From Alkanindiges hydrocarboniclasticus (lineage in GTDB: Bacteria > Pseudomonadota > Gammaproteobacteria > Pseudomonadales > Moraxellaceae), in the NCBI RefSeq assembly GCF_001982605.1, contig NZ_MLCN01000003.1, forward strand, positions 124,001 to 188,000: a stretch of DNA of 64,000 nucleotides, written 5' to 3'. Shown here piece after piece: positions 50,334 to 59,390 of this stretch (the stretch's first letter is position 1; each line of letters starts with the position of its first letter). Under the pieces are notes generated by a model. It was not told where the DNA came from, did not search any database, and worked only from the letters and a program-made list of their open reading frames with translations. A program made the position numbers and the translations under genes.

Positions 50334-52418
50334 ATGATGACTACTGCCGTATCAAGCCTGCCTTTGGCGACCATTGATTTACCCGATTTTAACCAGTTGG
50401 GTGTAGATGAGTTAAAACAGAACGTCCATAGTGCGCTTCAGCAGGCGCAACAACAAATTGAGCAGTTTCCTGAGCAACTGCACGATGCCCAGCAAGCCCT
50501 AGAACTGATTTTTGAGCTGGATCATGTTGAAAACCAGTTGCAGCAGCGATGGGGCGTGTTATCCCATTTAAATGCAGTTAAAAACAGTGCTGAAATCCGT
50601 CAGGTGTATCAGGATATTTTGCCGGTTTTAAGTGATTACTATACGCAGCTTGGCCAGCACAAGGGCCTGTATCAGGCTTATCAAATGGTACAGGCATCCC
50701 CGGCTTTTACCGGTTTAAATCCTGCACAGCAAGCTGCCATTAATCTGGCCATCCGTGATTTCAAGCTGACTGGTGTGGCCCTTGAAGGCGAAGCCAAAGC
50801 CCGTTATGGCAAAATTTCAGCACGCCTGTCTGAACTGTCTTCTACCTTTTCCAATCATGTGCTGGATGCGACCCAAGCCTGGAGCATGCCGCTGGATGAC
50901 GCCCAGTTACAAGGTTTGCCTGAAAGTAGCATTGGCCTGCTAAAACAGCTGGCCGAACAGCATAAGCAAACCGGGGCACTGGCAACACTGGATTTTCCAG
51001 CTTATCTGGCCATCATGACTTATGCTGATGACCGCAATTTACGGGAAACGTTTTACCGGGCCTATGTCACACGTGCCTCAGAGCTAGGCGATCCCCAGTT
51101 TGACAATAGTGAACTGATGCAGGAAATCCTGCAATTGCGGCAGGAAATGGCTGAGTTGCTGGGTTTTAAAGACTATGCCGAATATTCACTGGCCAGCAAA
51201 ATGGCACCCTCAGTGGATGAAGTTAAGCAGTTTTTGCTGGATCTGGCCGATAAAGCCCGTGTGCCCGCGCAAAAGGAACTCGCACAGCTGCAACAGGAAG
51301 CCAGTGCACATGGTATTGAGCAGGTGGCTCCCTGGGATACCGCTTATCTGGCTGAAAAAATCAAGCTGCGTGAATACAAGCTATCACAGGAAGAGCTCAA
51401 GCCGTACTTCCCTGCACCTGTGGTCATTTCAGGTTTGTTTAAAATTGTTGAGCGCCTGTATGGCATTCAGATTGAGGAAAAGCAGGCACCTATCTGGAAT
51501 TCCAATGTGCACTATTATGAAGTCAGTGAATATGGTGAAGTCATTGCCGGTTTCTATTTTGACCTGTTTGCCCGCAGTGGCAAGCGTGGTGGCGCATGGA
51601 TGAGTGGCTTTCGCTCACGCATGAAAATCCGTAATGCTATCCAGCTTCCCATTGCCTTTATGGTGGGAAATTTTACCCCGCCGGTTGGCAACAGGCCGGC
51701 GCTGCTCACCCATGATGAGTTGGTAACCTTGTTTCATGAATTCGGTCATGGCATGCACCACCTGCTGACCGAAGCTGATGTAATTCATGTGGCGGGCACG
51801 CATGGCGTGGCATGGGATGCAGTTGAACTGCCCAGCCAGTTTATGGAATTCTGGACGTGGGATGAAGAAGCGTTAAGCCTGATTAGCCGCCATTTTGAAC
51901 GTGAAGAAACCCTGCCCAGTGAGCTCTTAAATGCCTTGCTGGCAGCACGTTATTTCCAGACAGGCCTGCAAACCTTAAGGCAGGTAGAATTTGCCCTGTT
52001 TGACCTGAATATTCATAGCACAGTGCCTGCACCGGATACCTTACAGATTCAGCAGATCTTAAATGAAGTGCGCCAGCAGGTGGCCATTTTGCCTACGGTT
52101 GCCTATAACCGTTTCCAGCACAGCTTTAGCCATATTTTTGCCGGTGGTTATGCCGCTGGTTACTATTCCTACAAATGGGCAGAAGTGCTGGCCAGTGATG
52201 CCTTTGACCGGTTTGAACAGGAAGGTTTGTTTAATGCTGAAACAGGCAAGGCCTTCCGCGATGCAGTGCTTGCTGTTGGTGGCAGTGTGGATGCCCTCAC
52301 TGCCTTTAAAAACTTCCGTGGCCGTGAGCCCCAACTGGATGCATTATTGCGGCATAATGGCTGGAGCAATGGGCCTGATGGTAGCCCTGCATCCGATTCT
52401 GTTTCTACCGCTGGATAA
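50334..52418 (+). CDS. prlC: oligopeptidase A (M3 family)
   Basis: A cytoplasmic zinc metallopeptidase that degrades short peptides, including cleaved signal peptides. The HExxH zinc site is FHEFGHGMHHLL (H468-H472), with the third ligand and family block DAVELPSQFMEFW following. Other M3 features are AEYSLASKMAPS, MRNAIQLP-like KIRNAIQLPIAFM, and SHIFAGGYAAGYYSYKWAEVLASDAF near the end. The length of about 694 is close to E. coli PrlC (680). The start among TTG 50331, ATG 50334 and ATG 50337 is not decided by a clear ribosome site. Confidence 0.96.
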   Translation: MMTTAVSSLPLATIDLPDFNQLGVDELKQNVHSALQQAQQQIEQFPEQLHDAQQALELIFELDHVENQLQQRWGVLSHLNAVKNSAEIRQVYQDILPVLSDYYTQLGQHKGLYQAYQMVQASPAFTGLNPAQQAAINLAIRDFKLTGVALEGEAKARYGKISARLSELSSTFSNHVLDATQAWSMPLDDAQLQGLPESSIGLLKQLAEQHKQTGALATLDFPAYLAIMTYADDRNLRETFYRAYVTRASELGDPQFDNSELMQEILQLRQEMAELLGFKDYAEYSLASKMAPSVDEVKQFLLDLADKARVPAQKELAQLQQEASAHGIEQVAPWDTAYLAEKIKLREYKLSQEELKPYFPAPVVISGLFKIVERLYGIQIEEKQAPIWNSNVHYYEVSEYGEVIAGFYFDLFARSGKRGGAWMSGFRSRMKIRNAIQLPIAFMVGNFTPPVGNRPALLTHDELVTLFHEFGHGMHHLLTEADVIHVAGTHGVAWDAVELPSQFMEFWTWDEEALSLISRHFEREETLPSELLNALLAARYFQTGLQTLRQVEFALFDLNIHSTVPAPDTLQIQQILNEVRQQVAILPTVAYNRFQHSFSHIFAGGYAAGYYSYKWAEVLASDAFDRFEQEGLFNAETGKAFRDAVLAVGGSVDALTAFKNFRGREPQLDALLRHNGWSNGPDGSPASDSVSTAG

Positions 52419-52439
52419 GCTTTTTTATTGAGAACCTGC

Positions 52440-52664
52440 ATGACACCCAAAAAACGTTTTATCGCTGGTGCAAAATGTACAAAATGCAATGCGCTGGATC
52501 GTGTGGTACTGCTGACCACAGCCGACGATGAATGGATTGAATGTGTGGAATGTGGCGCCAGCGAGCGTCGCCCTACCCATATTGACCAGCTGGAAAATAC
52601 AGTTACAAATTCACCATCAAAAGCTGATGAAGTGGGTGTAGTGCAGTTTAAGCCGCTTAGATAG
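52440..52664 (+). CDS. yheV: YheV-like putative zinc-ribbon protein
   Basis: A 74-residue protein: MTPKKRFIAGAKCTKCNALDRVVLL, then DEWIECVECGASERRP. Two CxxC pairs (CTKC and CVEC) form the zinc ribbon. This matches the YheV family, which commonly follows prlC. Function is unknown. The ATG at 52440, 21 bp after prlC, is the likely start. Confidence 0.88.
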   Translation: MTPKKRFIAGAKCTKCNALDRVVLLTTADDEWIECVECGASERRPTHIDQLENTVTNSPSKADEVGVVQFKPLR

Positions 52665-52718
52665 ACTCAAATTATTAAATATTCAAGCGATTAGAGAACA
52701 GAACATTGGAGAACAAAC

Positions 52719-53186
52719 ATGCAAGATCCAGAACAAACGCCTAAAAGTAAACGTTGGATGATTATGCTGGGCGTTGTCATTTTACTGTTTATTCTGTATT
52801 ACATTGCGTCTTATGCCATTGGGTTTAGAAGCACGGACAATGATGACACACCGCCACCGTCGTCTTCCATTAATCAGGATACCCAAAAATCAACTGATAA
52901 TGTTGACCGTAATAATGAGGCCCCGTTAGCGCCTTCTAATGATACCAGCAGTAACCAGCAGCCTGTGGGCAATTCCATTGTGGATACTAACCTGCTGACT
53001 GCACCTGTGCCTCAGGATGCAACCGTAGCACGTGAAGAAATTAGCCGCTTGCAGGATCAACAGGCGCAGCTTACTGAACGCAAGACGCTACAGCAGCAGC
53101 AACTCAAGGATTCAGACAAGCTGATAGAAATGAAAGAAAAGTATCTGGCAGACCTAGAGGCGCAACTGGATAAAACATCGGCTTAA
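52719..53186 (+). CDS. small membrane-anchored coiled-coil protein, function unknown
   Basis: A 155-residue protein not recognised. One membrane helix (about 13-35: WMIMLGVVILLFILYYIASYAIG) is followed by a disordered Ser/Asn/Asp/Pro-rich linker. The C-terminal coiled coil (about 103-152) is EEISRLQDQQAQLTERKTLQQQ, then MKEKYLADLEAQL. It probably faces the periplasm. GGAG precedes the ATG. A strong terminator follows. Confidence 0.75.
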   Translation: MQDPEQTPKSKRWMIMLGVVILLFILYYIASYAIGFRSTDNDDTPPPSSSINQDTQKSTDNVDRNNEAPLAPSNDTSSNQQPVGNSIVDTNLLTAPVPQDATVAREEISRLQDQQAQLTERKTLQQQQLKDSDKLIEMKEKYLADLEAQLDKTSA

Positions 53187-53214
53187 CGTTTAAACCTGCT
53201 TTAAATTTTTACTG

Positions 53215-53273
53215 ATCCTGTCTGACACAGCATGGCAAAACCGTGCTTAGCGTCTGGCAGGATTTTTATTTTT
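53215..53273 (+). terminator. long-stem terminator
   Basis: ATCCTGTCTGAC (53215-53226) pairs with GTCTGGCAGGAT (53252-53263) with one mismatch. An inner stem AGCATGG/CCGTGCT surrounds CAAAA, and a T-rich tract follows. Confidence 0.9.
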
Positions 53274-53349
53274 TCACTTAATTTATGCATTAAACCCTAA
53301 GGGCTTTAGTCTTATACTGCTGCACCCATGCAGGCTACAGGTATTTGTT

Positions 53350-54246
53350 TTGTCCTCCTCTTCCGTTTCTGTTTCCCCTGCGCTATCACGTTCAGTTCTC
53401 ACAGGCTTGCTGTTGTTATCGGTGTCTGCGTTTTTGTTTGCCAGCATGGGTGTGCTGATCCGGCTGGCATCACATACGGTTGATAATCCCACTATTGTAT
53501 TTTTTCGGAATGCCACCGGCCTGCTGGTACTTACACCATTTTTGCTGGCATGGCCTCAGTATTCGCTCAAAACCCAACGTTTATGGATGCATGGCTGGCG
53601 GGCCATTGTCGGGCTGGTTGCCATGTATGGGTTCTTTTATGCCATTGCCCACTTAAAACTTAGTAATGCCATGGTGTTTACCTACTCCTCCCCTGTATTT
53701 ATTCCACTGGTGGCCTGGCTATTCTTGAAAGAAAAAATCACGCCCATGATGGCCATTGCTGCCAGTTTGGGGCTGGTTGGGGTTGTACTGGTAGCCAAGC
53801 CTGACACTGGCATGTTTAATCTGTTGTCCGGTATTGGACTGGTGTCCAGTTTTCTGGCAGCCATGGCGTTTGTGACAGTACGTGCCCTTACCGACACTGA
53901 ACCTGCCACCCGCATTGTGTTTTATTTTTGCCTGTTTGGTACGCTGCTCTCTGCTATTCCCATGTTCTGGTTATGGCGCGCCTATACTGGTCATGAACTC
54001 ATGCTGCTATGTGGTGCTGGCATACTGGCCACGCTTAGCCAGATCTGCCTGTCCAAAGCTTACAGTTATGCACCCGCCGGACAAATTGGCCCAGCCAATT
54101 ATTTGGCCATTATTTTTGCTGGTATCTGGGCTGCCGGCTTATGGCATGAATATCCCGATGGCTTAAGCATTATGGGCATGACCATTATTTTGCTGGCACT
54201 AATTTTATGCATGCCACGTTTTTCCCGCCTGATACGCCTGCCTTAA
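53350..54246 (+). CDS. EamA/DMT superfamily transporter
   Basis: A 298-residue inner-membrane protein with ten predicted helices in two EamA repeats: VSAFLFASMGVLIRLASHTVDNPTIVFFRN and VSSFLAAMAFVTVRALTDTEPATRIVFYF. The helix-turn ALIYSSP-like block appears as LKLSNAMVFTYSSPVFIPLVAWLFLKEKIT. The substrate is unknown; relatives export amino acids or nucleobase-type metabolites. The start is TTG 53350 with a weak AGG; no ATG lies before residue 30. Confidence 0.9.
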   Translation: MSSSSVSVSPALSRSVLTGLLLLSVSAFLFASMGVLIRLASHTVDNPTIVFFRNATGLLVLTPFLLAWPQYSLKTQRLWMHGWRAIVGLVAMYGFFYAIAHLKLSNAMVFTYSSPVFIPLVAWLFLKEKITPMMAIAASLGLVGVVLVAKPDTGMFNLLSGIGLVSSFLAAMAFVTVRALTDTEPATRIVFYFCLFGTLLSAIPMFWLWRAYTGHELMLLCGAGILATLSQICLSKAYSYAPAGQIGPANYLAIIFAGIWAAGLWHEYPDGLSIMGMTIILLALILCMPRFSRLIRLP

Positions 54247-54319
54247 ATCCGGCAGAATGACTCATGTGGCTTAAGGATTTAAAAAATCAAAATAGTAAAT
54301 ACCAATAAGAACAGACCAT

Positions 54320-54350
54320 AAAAAACGGCACCTTAAAGATGCCGTTTTTT
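54320..54350. terminator. bidirectional terminator between the EamA and TRAP permease genes
   Basis: AAAAAACGGCA and TGCCGTTTTTT form an 11-bp perfect stem with a 9-base loop. It sits between convergent genes, with T runs on both sides. Confidence 0.92.
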
Positions 54351-54363
54351 GTTGCAATACCGG

Positions 54364-56550
54364 TTAGTACCAGCCAAACAGCTTAAAGAAGTAAGGAATA
54401 TAAGCCACGATCAGTAATGCAGGGAACATGACGATAATCGGCAAGATCCAGCGTTCATACCGATAGTAGAAGTTTTTATCCTTCACTTCATCATCTGCTT
54501 CTGCCATTTCCTTTTCTCCCACCACCATTCGCGTGAGTAACTGGTTAAGTGCCACTGGCGGTAATAGATAAGCAAGCTCAAAGGAGATCAGTACAATCAT
54601 CCAGAAATGCACCGGATCAATGCCATTGGCATAAGCTACGGGCGCTACCGTTGCAGAGACCAGAATAATGGCACCGAATGGATCCATGAACATCCCGACC
54701 AGTACCAGAATGCATAGTAAACCAGTAATGGCAAACAGGATGCTGCCCAGATCGGTTGGAATCAAGCTCATGATTTCCATGCGCTCAAACAGACCACCAA
54801 CACTTACCGTCAGACCCATCAGCATAATTAAAGCGCCAATGTGCCCTGTAGTTTCATTGGTTGCACTGCGGACCGCACCCTCAAAGCCTGTACGACGCTC
54901 AACACCCTGTAGCTCTTGTTCCCGCAGATAAGGAGAGTGATATTGCTCATCCATGCTGCCAGCGGATGCAGCAGCAACAGGTTTTTGCTCACGGCGAATT
55001 TTGTCAAACAGCACAATCGCCAGCAAGATAATTGGCATGATTACCGGGGCTGTAAATTCATTCAGTTGCGTATTGAGTAAATAGCTGTAGCCCCAGATGA
55101 CCAGACCACCAATGACCACATAGGGAGAAACTGGCACCAAGGCCCGTAATGAATTCGGGATGGCAACCGAGGGCGGCGCAATCCTGAACTTATTGGGTGC
55201 CAAAAATAGCGAAATGATCAGGAACAGGGTTGAGGTTAGCAGGAAGACATACACACCGTAGTGATACAGCATGTCAGTCGTTACCTGACGGTTAAGCGAA
55301 GCAATGACTACAATCAGCAGGCAGGGCTTTAAAACCACACCCAGCGTACCCGACATTGCGGTCGCAGCCAGCGCATACTGGCGGCGCGCACCTGAATTCC
55401 AGACTTCCTTATAAATGATGGCACCCGCTGCAATAACGAAAATACCCGATGCACCGGTATACGCCGTGGGCAAAGCAGCCGCCAGAAGGATCAACCAGGT
55501 CAAGGTTTCCGGAGAAAAATTCCAGGGACGCAAAATATCCAGAAACAGGTCAACTACCCGGGTTTGCTTTAATAGCATGCCAGCCCAGATAAATAGCGCC
55601 AAACTCAGGAATAAATTGGAATACTCAACCAGATTCCCTAAATAAATTGCCTGACCAACCGCATAATCCAGGAAGAAAGTAAACGTGATACCGGTAGAAA
55701 TCGCCATGTAAGCATATAGCGGGATTGACAGTAACGCCAAGCCGAAACTACCACCCTCACGCGTTGGCGCAGGGGTTTTGAAAAACTGGTACACACTCAT
55801 CAGCGTGAGGAAACCAAACAGGAATATCCAGAGATATGTAATCAGGATTGCCGAAGTTTCAGTGACTGCAATGCCCGATCTCTGTTGTGAAAAATAGTAG
55901 CTGACCGCTGAGATAAAGAGTAGCAGGTTACCCAGAACCATGGCTGCGCTTTGAACTTTATAATCCAGTCTGGTTGCTGCCGGACGCAGTGACACATGAT
56001 GATAGCCATGTGTTGCCGTAATGGCAGCAATGGTAAACAGCAATACCAGAATCAATGACCGATTTTCTGTTCCAAAACGAAATACTGCAAAGAAAGCAGT
56101 TTCAAAAGTACGATATGCCTTGACGCTGGGATGCGCCTCAATGTACTTGTGCGTACTTTCATAAAACTGATATTTTTCCTCGCAGACCGACTGGGCTGCC
56201 AGTATTGACTGGCGTACCGACTCTGGATCCTGTGGGCCAAACAAATCGGCAAAGGGATCATCGCTGGCAGAACCGGCAGCCATTTTTTGCTGAACCAGTG
56301 CGTCAATGTTGGGATTACGGTCACATTTGGGTGCTACCGGATCTGCCCGTAAGAATGAATACTGAACCCCAGTCTGTGGACTACCATATAATGTCTCACC
56401 CAGCCGCAGTAACTGGCCATGGATCATTTCTCCTGTGCCGATAATCAGGGTAAGCAGGAGCAAAAGAAACACAGGAAGACTCGATAGCCATTCTACCCAG
56501 GTACGCCTGAATAAGCCGCGACCTGGCTTATTTGAATTAACATCTTGCAT
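54364..56550 (-). CDS. TRAP-type large permease, fused small plus large membrane domains (copy 1)
   Basis: A 728-residue permease of the TRAP family. TRAP systems normally use a DctP binding protein, a small DctQ and a large DctM. After one N-terminal helix (about 19-41) comes a periplasmic loop with CDRNPNIDALVQQ and VCEEKYQFYE, the two Cys probably bonded. A DctQ-like four-helix part follows (about 165-260). The DctM core includes the family segment LPTAYTGASGIFVIAAGAIIYKEVWNSGARRQYALAATAMSGTLGVVLKP and GMFMDPFGAIILVSATVAPVAYANGIDPVHFWMIV. It is paralogous to the next gene along its full length. No dctP gene is in the window. Substrate unknown. Confidence 0.85.
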   Translation of the reverse strand: MQDVNSNKPGRGLFRRTWVEWLSSLPVFLLLLLTLIIGTGEMIHGQLLRLGETLYGSPQTGVQYSFLRADPVAPKCDRNPNIDALVQQKMAAGSASDDPFADLFGPQDPESVRQSILAAQSVCEEKYQFYESTHKYIEAHPSVKAYRTFETAFFAVFRFGTENRSLILVLLFTIAAITATHGYHHVSLRPAATRLDYKVQSAAMVLGNLLLFISAVSYYFSQQRSGIAVTETSAILITYLWIFLFGFLTLMSVYQFFKTPAPTREGGSFGLALLSIPLYAYMAISTGITFTFFLDYAVGQAIYLGNLVEYSNLFLSLALFIWAGMLLKQTRVVDLFLDILRPWNFSPETLTWLILLAAALPTAYTGASGIFVIAAGAIIYKEVWNSGARRQYALAATAMSGTLGVVLKPCLLIVVIASLNRQVTTDMLYHYGVYVFLLTSTLFLIISLFLAPNKFRIAPPSVAIPNSLRALVPVSPYVVIGGLVIWGYSYLLNTQLNEFTAPVIMPIILLAIVLFDKIRREQKPVAAASAGSMDEQYHSPYLREQELQGVERRTGFEGAVRSATNETTGHIGALIMLMGLTVSVGGLFERMEIMSLIPTDLGSILFAITGLLCILVLVGMFMDPFGAIILVSATVAPVAYANGIDPVHFWMIVLISFELAYLLPPVALNQLLTRMVVGEKEMAEADDEVKDKNFYYRYERWILPIIVMFPALLIVAYIPYFFKLFGWY

Positions 56551-56584
56551 AGGGAGTCTGCCCTTATTTTGTTAATAAAATTAA

Positions 56585-56712
56585 GAGAGTTGGTGCTCTC
56601 ATCCTCACGGCGTAGTCACGATATTTTTTTGTCCTTTTGTATGACAGAAAATCGTTCCTGATGCACATTTTGACTGTATAATGCATCATTTTTGTCATAT
56701 TCGCCTATGACA
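56585..56712 (-). promoter_or_regulatory. conserved upstream block of TRAP permease copy 1
   Basis: Shared with copy 2 (59167-59293): a small leader hairpin GAGAG/CTCTC (56585-56600), a near-identical stretch from 56624 containing GTCCTTTTGT and GACAGAAAATCGTTCCTGAT, and an inverted repeat GTCAT-N8-ATGAC at 56694-56711 (extended to TGTCATA/TATGACA in this copy). The conserved block probably holds the promoter and an operator. No regulator is assigned. Confidence 0.6.
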
Positions 56713-56861
56713 TTAGGAACATTTTTTAAAATTATTTTGATCAATTTATTTAGAACCATTAAAAATATTAATCTAAATCAATCAATTTTTAATTTATTTT
56801 TCTTCAATAAAAACGCTTAAACTCGACATTAGCCCGATTTTTGCAGTAGGCCCCAATTAAA

Positions 56862-56886
56862 AAACGGCATCTTCAAGATGCCGTTT
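56862..56886 (-). terminator. terminator of TRAP permease copy 2
   Basis: AAACGGCATCTT and AAGATGCCGTTT form a near-continuous stem. On the minus strand it ends in a T run, 30 bp after the stop codon. Its core (AACGGCA/TGCCGTT) is the same as the terminator of copy 1. Confidence 0.9.
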
Positions 56887-56915
56887 CTAACCTTATTATC
56901 CAGATGCCCGGTGGC

Positions 56916-59132
56916 TTAATACCAGTTAAACATCTTGAAAATATAAGGTGCGAAGGTGACCACCATTAGCGCTGGGAACAGCACCATGATTGGCAGCAAC
57001 CAGCGCTCATAGCGATAGTAGAAGTGCGTGTATTTGGCTTTGGCTTCAGCATCTGCCGCCATGACCTCCTCATCCCCTACCGACAGCCTCGTGAGCAAGT
57101 GGTTAAGCGCCACAGGTGGTGTGACATAGCCCAGCTCAAAGGCCACCAGACAGATCATCCAGAAATGGATCGCATTGATGCCATTGGCGTATGCTACCGG
57201 TGCAATAGAAGCCGCAACCAGAATGACAGCACCAAATGGATCGGTAGTCATACCAATGCCAGCCAGCAACAGGGCAATAAACAGCAGGGAAATGTAGATG
57301 TTATTCAGGTGCGTTGGCAGCAGGTGAACAATCTCGGTTTTTTCAACCAGACCACCCACACTGGCAGACAGTGCCATCAGAATAATCAGTGCGCCAATAT
57401 GCCCAACCGTTTCCGAAGTTGCAAAACGAATAGCCGCTTCAAAACCCATCCGGCGGTTTTTGCCTTGTGGATCATTCGTACGCAGATAAGGTGAGGTATC
57501 TGCATGCTCATGAACCATTTTTTCATGATCATCAGCAGTTTGACCAAAAGCCATTGCCGACGAGTTGGGTTCACGGCGCATTTTATCGAACAGTACGATT
57601 GCCAATAAAATTAGCGGTAAAATCATGGGCGCAGTAAACTCGTTCATTTCGGTATTCAGGATATACCGGTAGAACAGCACCACAGCAGCAGTAATCAGCA
57701 CATAAGGAATGACAGGGCTTAAAGCACGCACCATTCCCGGAATTGCCACCTTGGGAGAATTGACCCGAAACTTTGACTCGGCAATAAACAGGGAAACCAC
57801 CAGGAAAAATATCGAAATAAACCAGAACACATAAATGCCATGGTCAAACAGCTCATCGGAGGTAACATGTTTACTGTCAAGCATGGCTATCAGCACGACC
57901 AGCAAACAGGGGCGGATTACCATCCCCAAAGTGCCGGACATGGCAGAAACGGCCAGCGCATACTGGCGGCGCGCACCTGAATTCCAGACTTCCTTATAGA
58001 TCAGCGCACCAGCAGCAACCACGAAAATACCCGATGCACCAGTATAGGCGGTAGGAATGGATGCCCCGATCAGGATAAGCCAGGTCAACGTTTCAGGTGA
58101 GAAATTCCATGGCCGCAGGATATTGAGGAACAAATCCATAACCCGGGTCTGGGTCAGTAGCATACCTACCCAGATGAACAGGCCTAGCGCCAGGAAAATA
58201 GCCACATAATCGGTCAGAAAGCCCAGATAAATGGCCTGCCCTACCGAGTAATCCATAAAGAAAATAAACGCAATACCGGTAATAATCGCCATCCAGGCAT
58301 ACAACGGCACCGCCATTAACGCTAAACCAATGCTACCCCCTTCCTGTTTAGGGGTTTGCGTTTTAACCAGTCTGAACAGGCTGATTAAAGTGGTCGCTAT
58401 AAACAGAATCGCCCACAGGTAATTGATAATCAGTGCATTAGGATCAACGGCAATACCGGAATGGGACAGCGAATAGATATAACTAATCACTGAGTAAGAC
58501 AGAAAGCCATTGCCCACCACCATGGCAGCATCATGCACCCAGTAATCCATGCGGGTTACAGCAGGACGCAAGCCAATATGATGCCGGCTTAGCGTGGCGG
58601 TTAGCGCAGCAATGGCCACCATAATGACCAGAAACAGGTTACGGTTTTCAGTACCAAAGTGGAAAATGGCAAAAAAGCCGGTTTCAATGCTACGGAACAG
58701 TTTTACGCCCGGATGCGCATCAATGTATTTATGGGTATTTTCATAAAACTGATATTTTTCTTCACAAACTGCCTGTGCAGCCAGTAAAGACTGACGAACC
58801 TGCTCTGGGTCTTTAGGCCCAAACAGGTCAGCAAAGGGATCATCGCTGGCAGAACCGGCGGCCATCTGCTGCTGAACCAGCGCTTCAATGTTAGGGTTAC
58901 GGTCACATTTGGGTGCTACGGGATCTGCCCGTAAGAATGAGTATTGAACTCCTGTGGCCGGGTCTCCATATAAATGTTCGCCCACACGCAGCAACTGGCC
59001 ATGAATCATCTCGCCAGTGCCAATAATCAGCGTTAATACCAATATGAGAAAAACCGGAAGGGTTGAAAACCATTCCGACCATGTACGATTTAAAAAGCCA
59101 GAATTGGCTCCTGGCGTAGGATGGGATTGCAT
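56916..59132 (-). CDS. TRAP-type large permease, fused small plus large membrane domains (copy 2)
   Basis: A full-length paralogue (738 aa) of the gene at 54364, with the same layout. It has an N-terminal helix with LTLIIGTGEMIHGQLLRVGE, then the periplasmic loop (CDRNPNIEALVQQ and VCEEKYQFYE), a DctQ-like part, and the DctM core with PTAYTGASGIFVVAAGALIYKEVWNSGARRQYALA and MTTDPFGAVILVAASIAPVAYANGINAIHFWMI. It has a longer His/Asp-rich inter-helix loop (DDHEKMVHEHADTSPYLRTNDPQG). The start at 59132 is chosen by alignment with copy 1, whose CCTATGCAA context is the same; ATG 59138 is two codons upstream. No binding-protein gene is adjacent. Confidence 0.86.
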   Translation of the reverse strand: MQSHPTPGANSGFLNRTWSEWFSTLPVFLILVLTLIIGTGEMIHGQLLRVGEHLYGDPATGVQYSFLRADPVAPKCDRNPNIEALVQQQMAAGSASDDPFADLFGPKDPEQVRQSLLAAQAVCEEKYQFYENTHKYIDAHPGVKLFRSIETGFFAIFHFGTENRNLFLVIMVAIAALTATLSRHHIGLRPAVTRMDYWVHDAAMVVGNGFLSYSVISYIYSLSHSGIAVDPNALIINYLWAILFIATTLISLFRLVKTQTPKQEGGSIGLALMAVPLYAWMAIITGIAFIFFMDYSVGQAIYLGFLTDYVAIFLALGLFIWVGMLLTQTRVMDLFLNILRPWNFSPETLTWLILIGASIPTAYTGASGIFVVAAGALIYKEVWNSGARRQYALAVSAMSGTLGMVIRPCLLVVLIAMLDSKHVTSDELFDHGIYVFWFISIFFLVVSLFIAESKFRVNSPKVAIPGMVRALSPVIPYVLITAAVVLFYRYILNTEMNEFTAPMILPLILLAIVLFDKMRREPNSSAMAFGQTADDHEKMVHEHADTSPYLRTNDPQGKNRRMGFEAAIRFATSETVGHIGALIILMALSASVGGLVEKTEIVHLLPTHLNNIYISLLFIALLLAGIGMTTDPFGAVILVAASIAPVAYANGINAIHFWMICLVAFELGYVTPPVALNHLLTRLSVGDEEVMAADAEAKAKYTHFYYRYERWLLPIMVLFPALMVVTFAPYIFKMFNWY

Positions 59133-59166
59133 AGGCATTCTGCCTTTTTTGTACGATAAATCTTAC

Positions 59167-59293
59167 GAGAGTTAGGTCTCTCACCGTTATGGCAAAATCA
59201 GATGCTTTTTTGTCCTTTTGTACGACAGAAAATCGTTCCTGATGCGCATTTTGGCTGTATGATGCACCATTTAAGTCATCCCCGACTATGACA
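59167..59293 (-). promoter_or_regulatory. conserved upstream block of TRAP permease copy 2
   Basis: This is the counterpart of 56585-56712. It has the leader hairpin GAGAG/CTCTC (59167-59182), the near-identical stretch from 59205 (GTCCTTTTGT and GACAGAAAATCGTTCCTGAT) and GTCAT-N8-ATGAC at 59275-59292. The inverted repeat keeps its sequence and spacing while the eight spacer bases differ, as expected of a binding site. Confidence 0.6.
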
Positions 59294-59390
59294 TTACAAA
59301 CATTTTTTTAAATAAATCTGATCAATTTGATCGGAATACAATAATAAAAGCCAAGCCCATCACATTTTTTTCTGGTGAGTTAGATTTCAG

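Larger units (their letters stand above)
56551..56915 (-). other. gap between the two TRAP permease genes
   Basis: 365 bp hold the leader and upstream regulatory DNA of copy 1 (56585-56712), an AT-rich stretch (56713-56830) with no feature seen, and the terminator of copy 2 (56862-56886). No gene is present. Confidence 0.75.
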
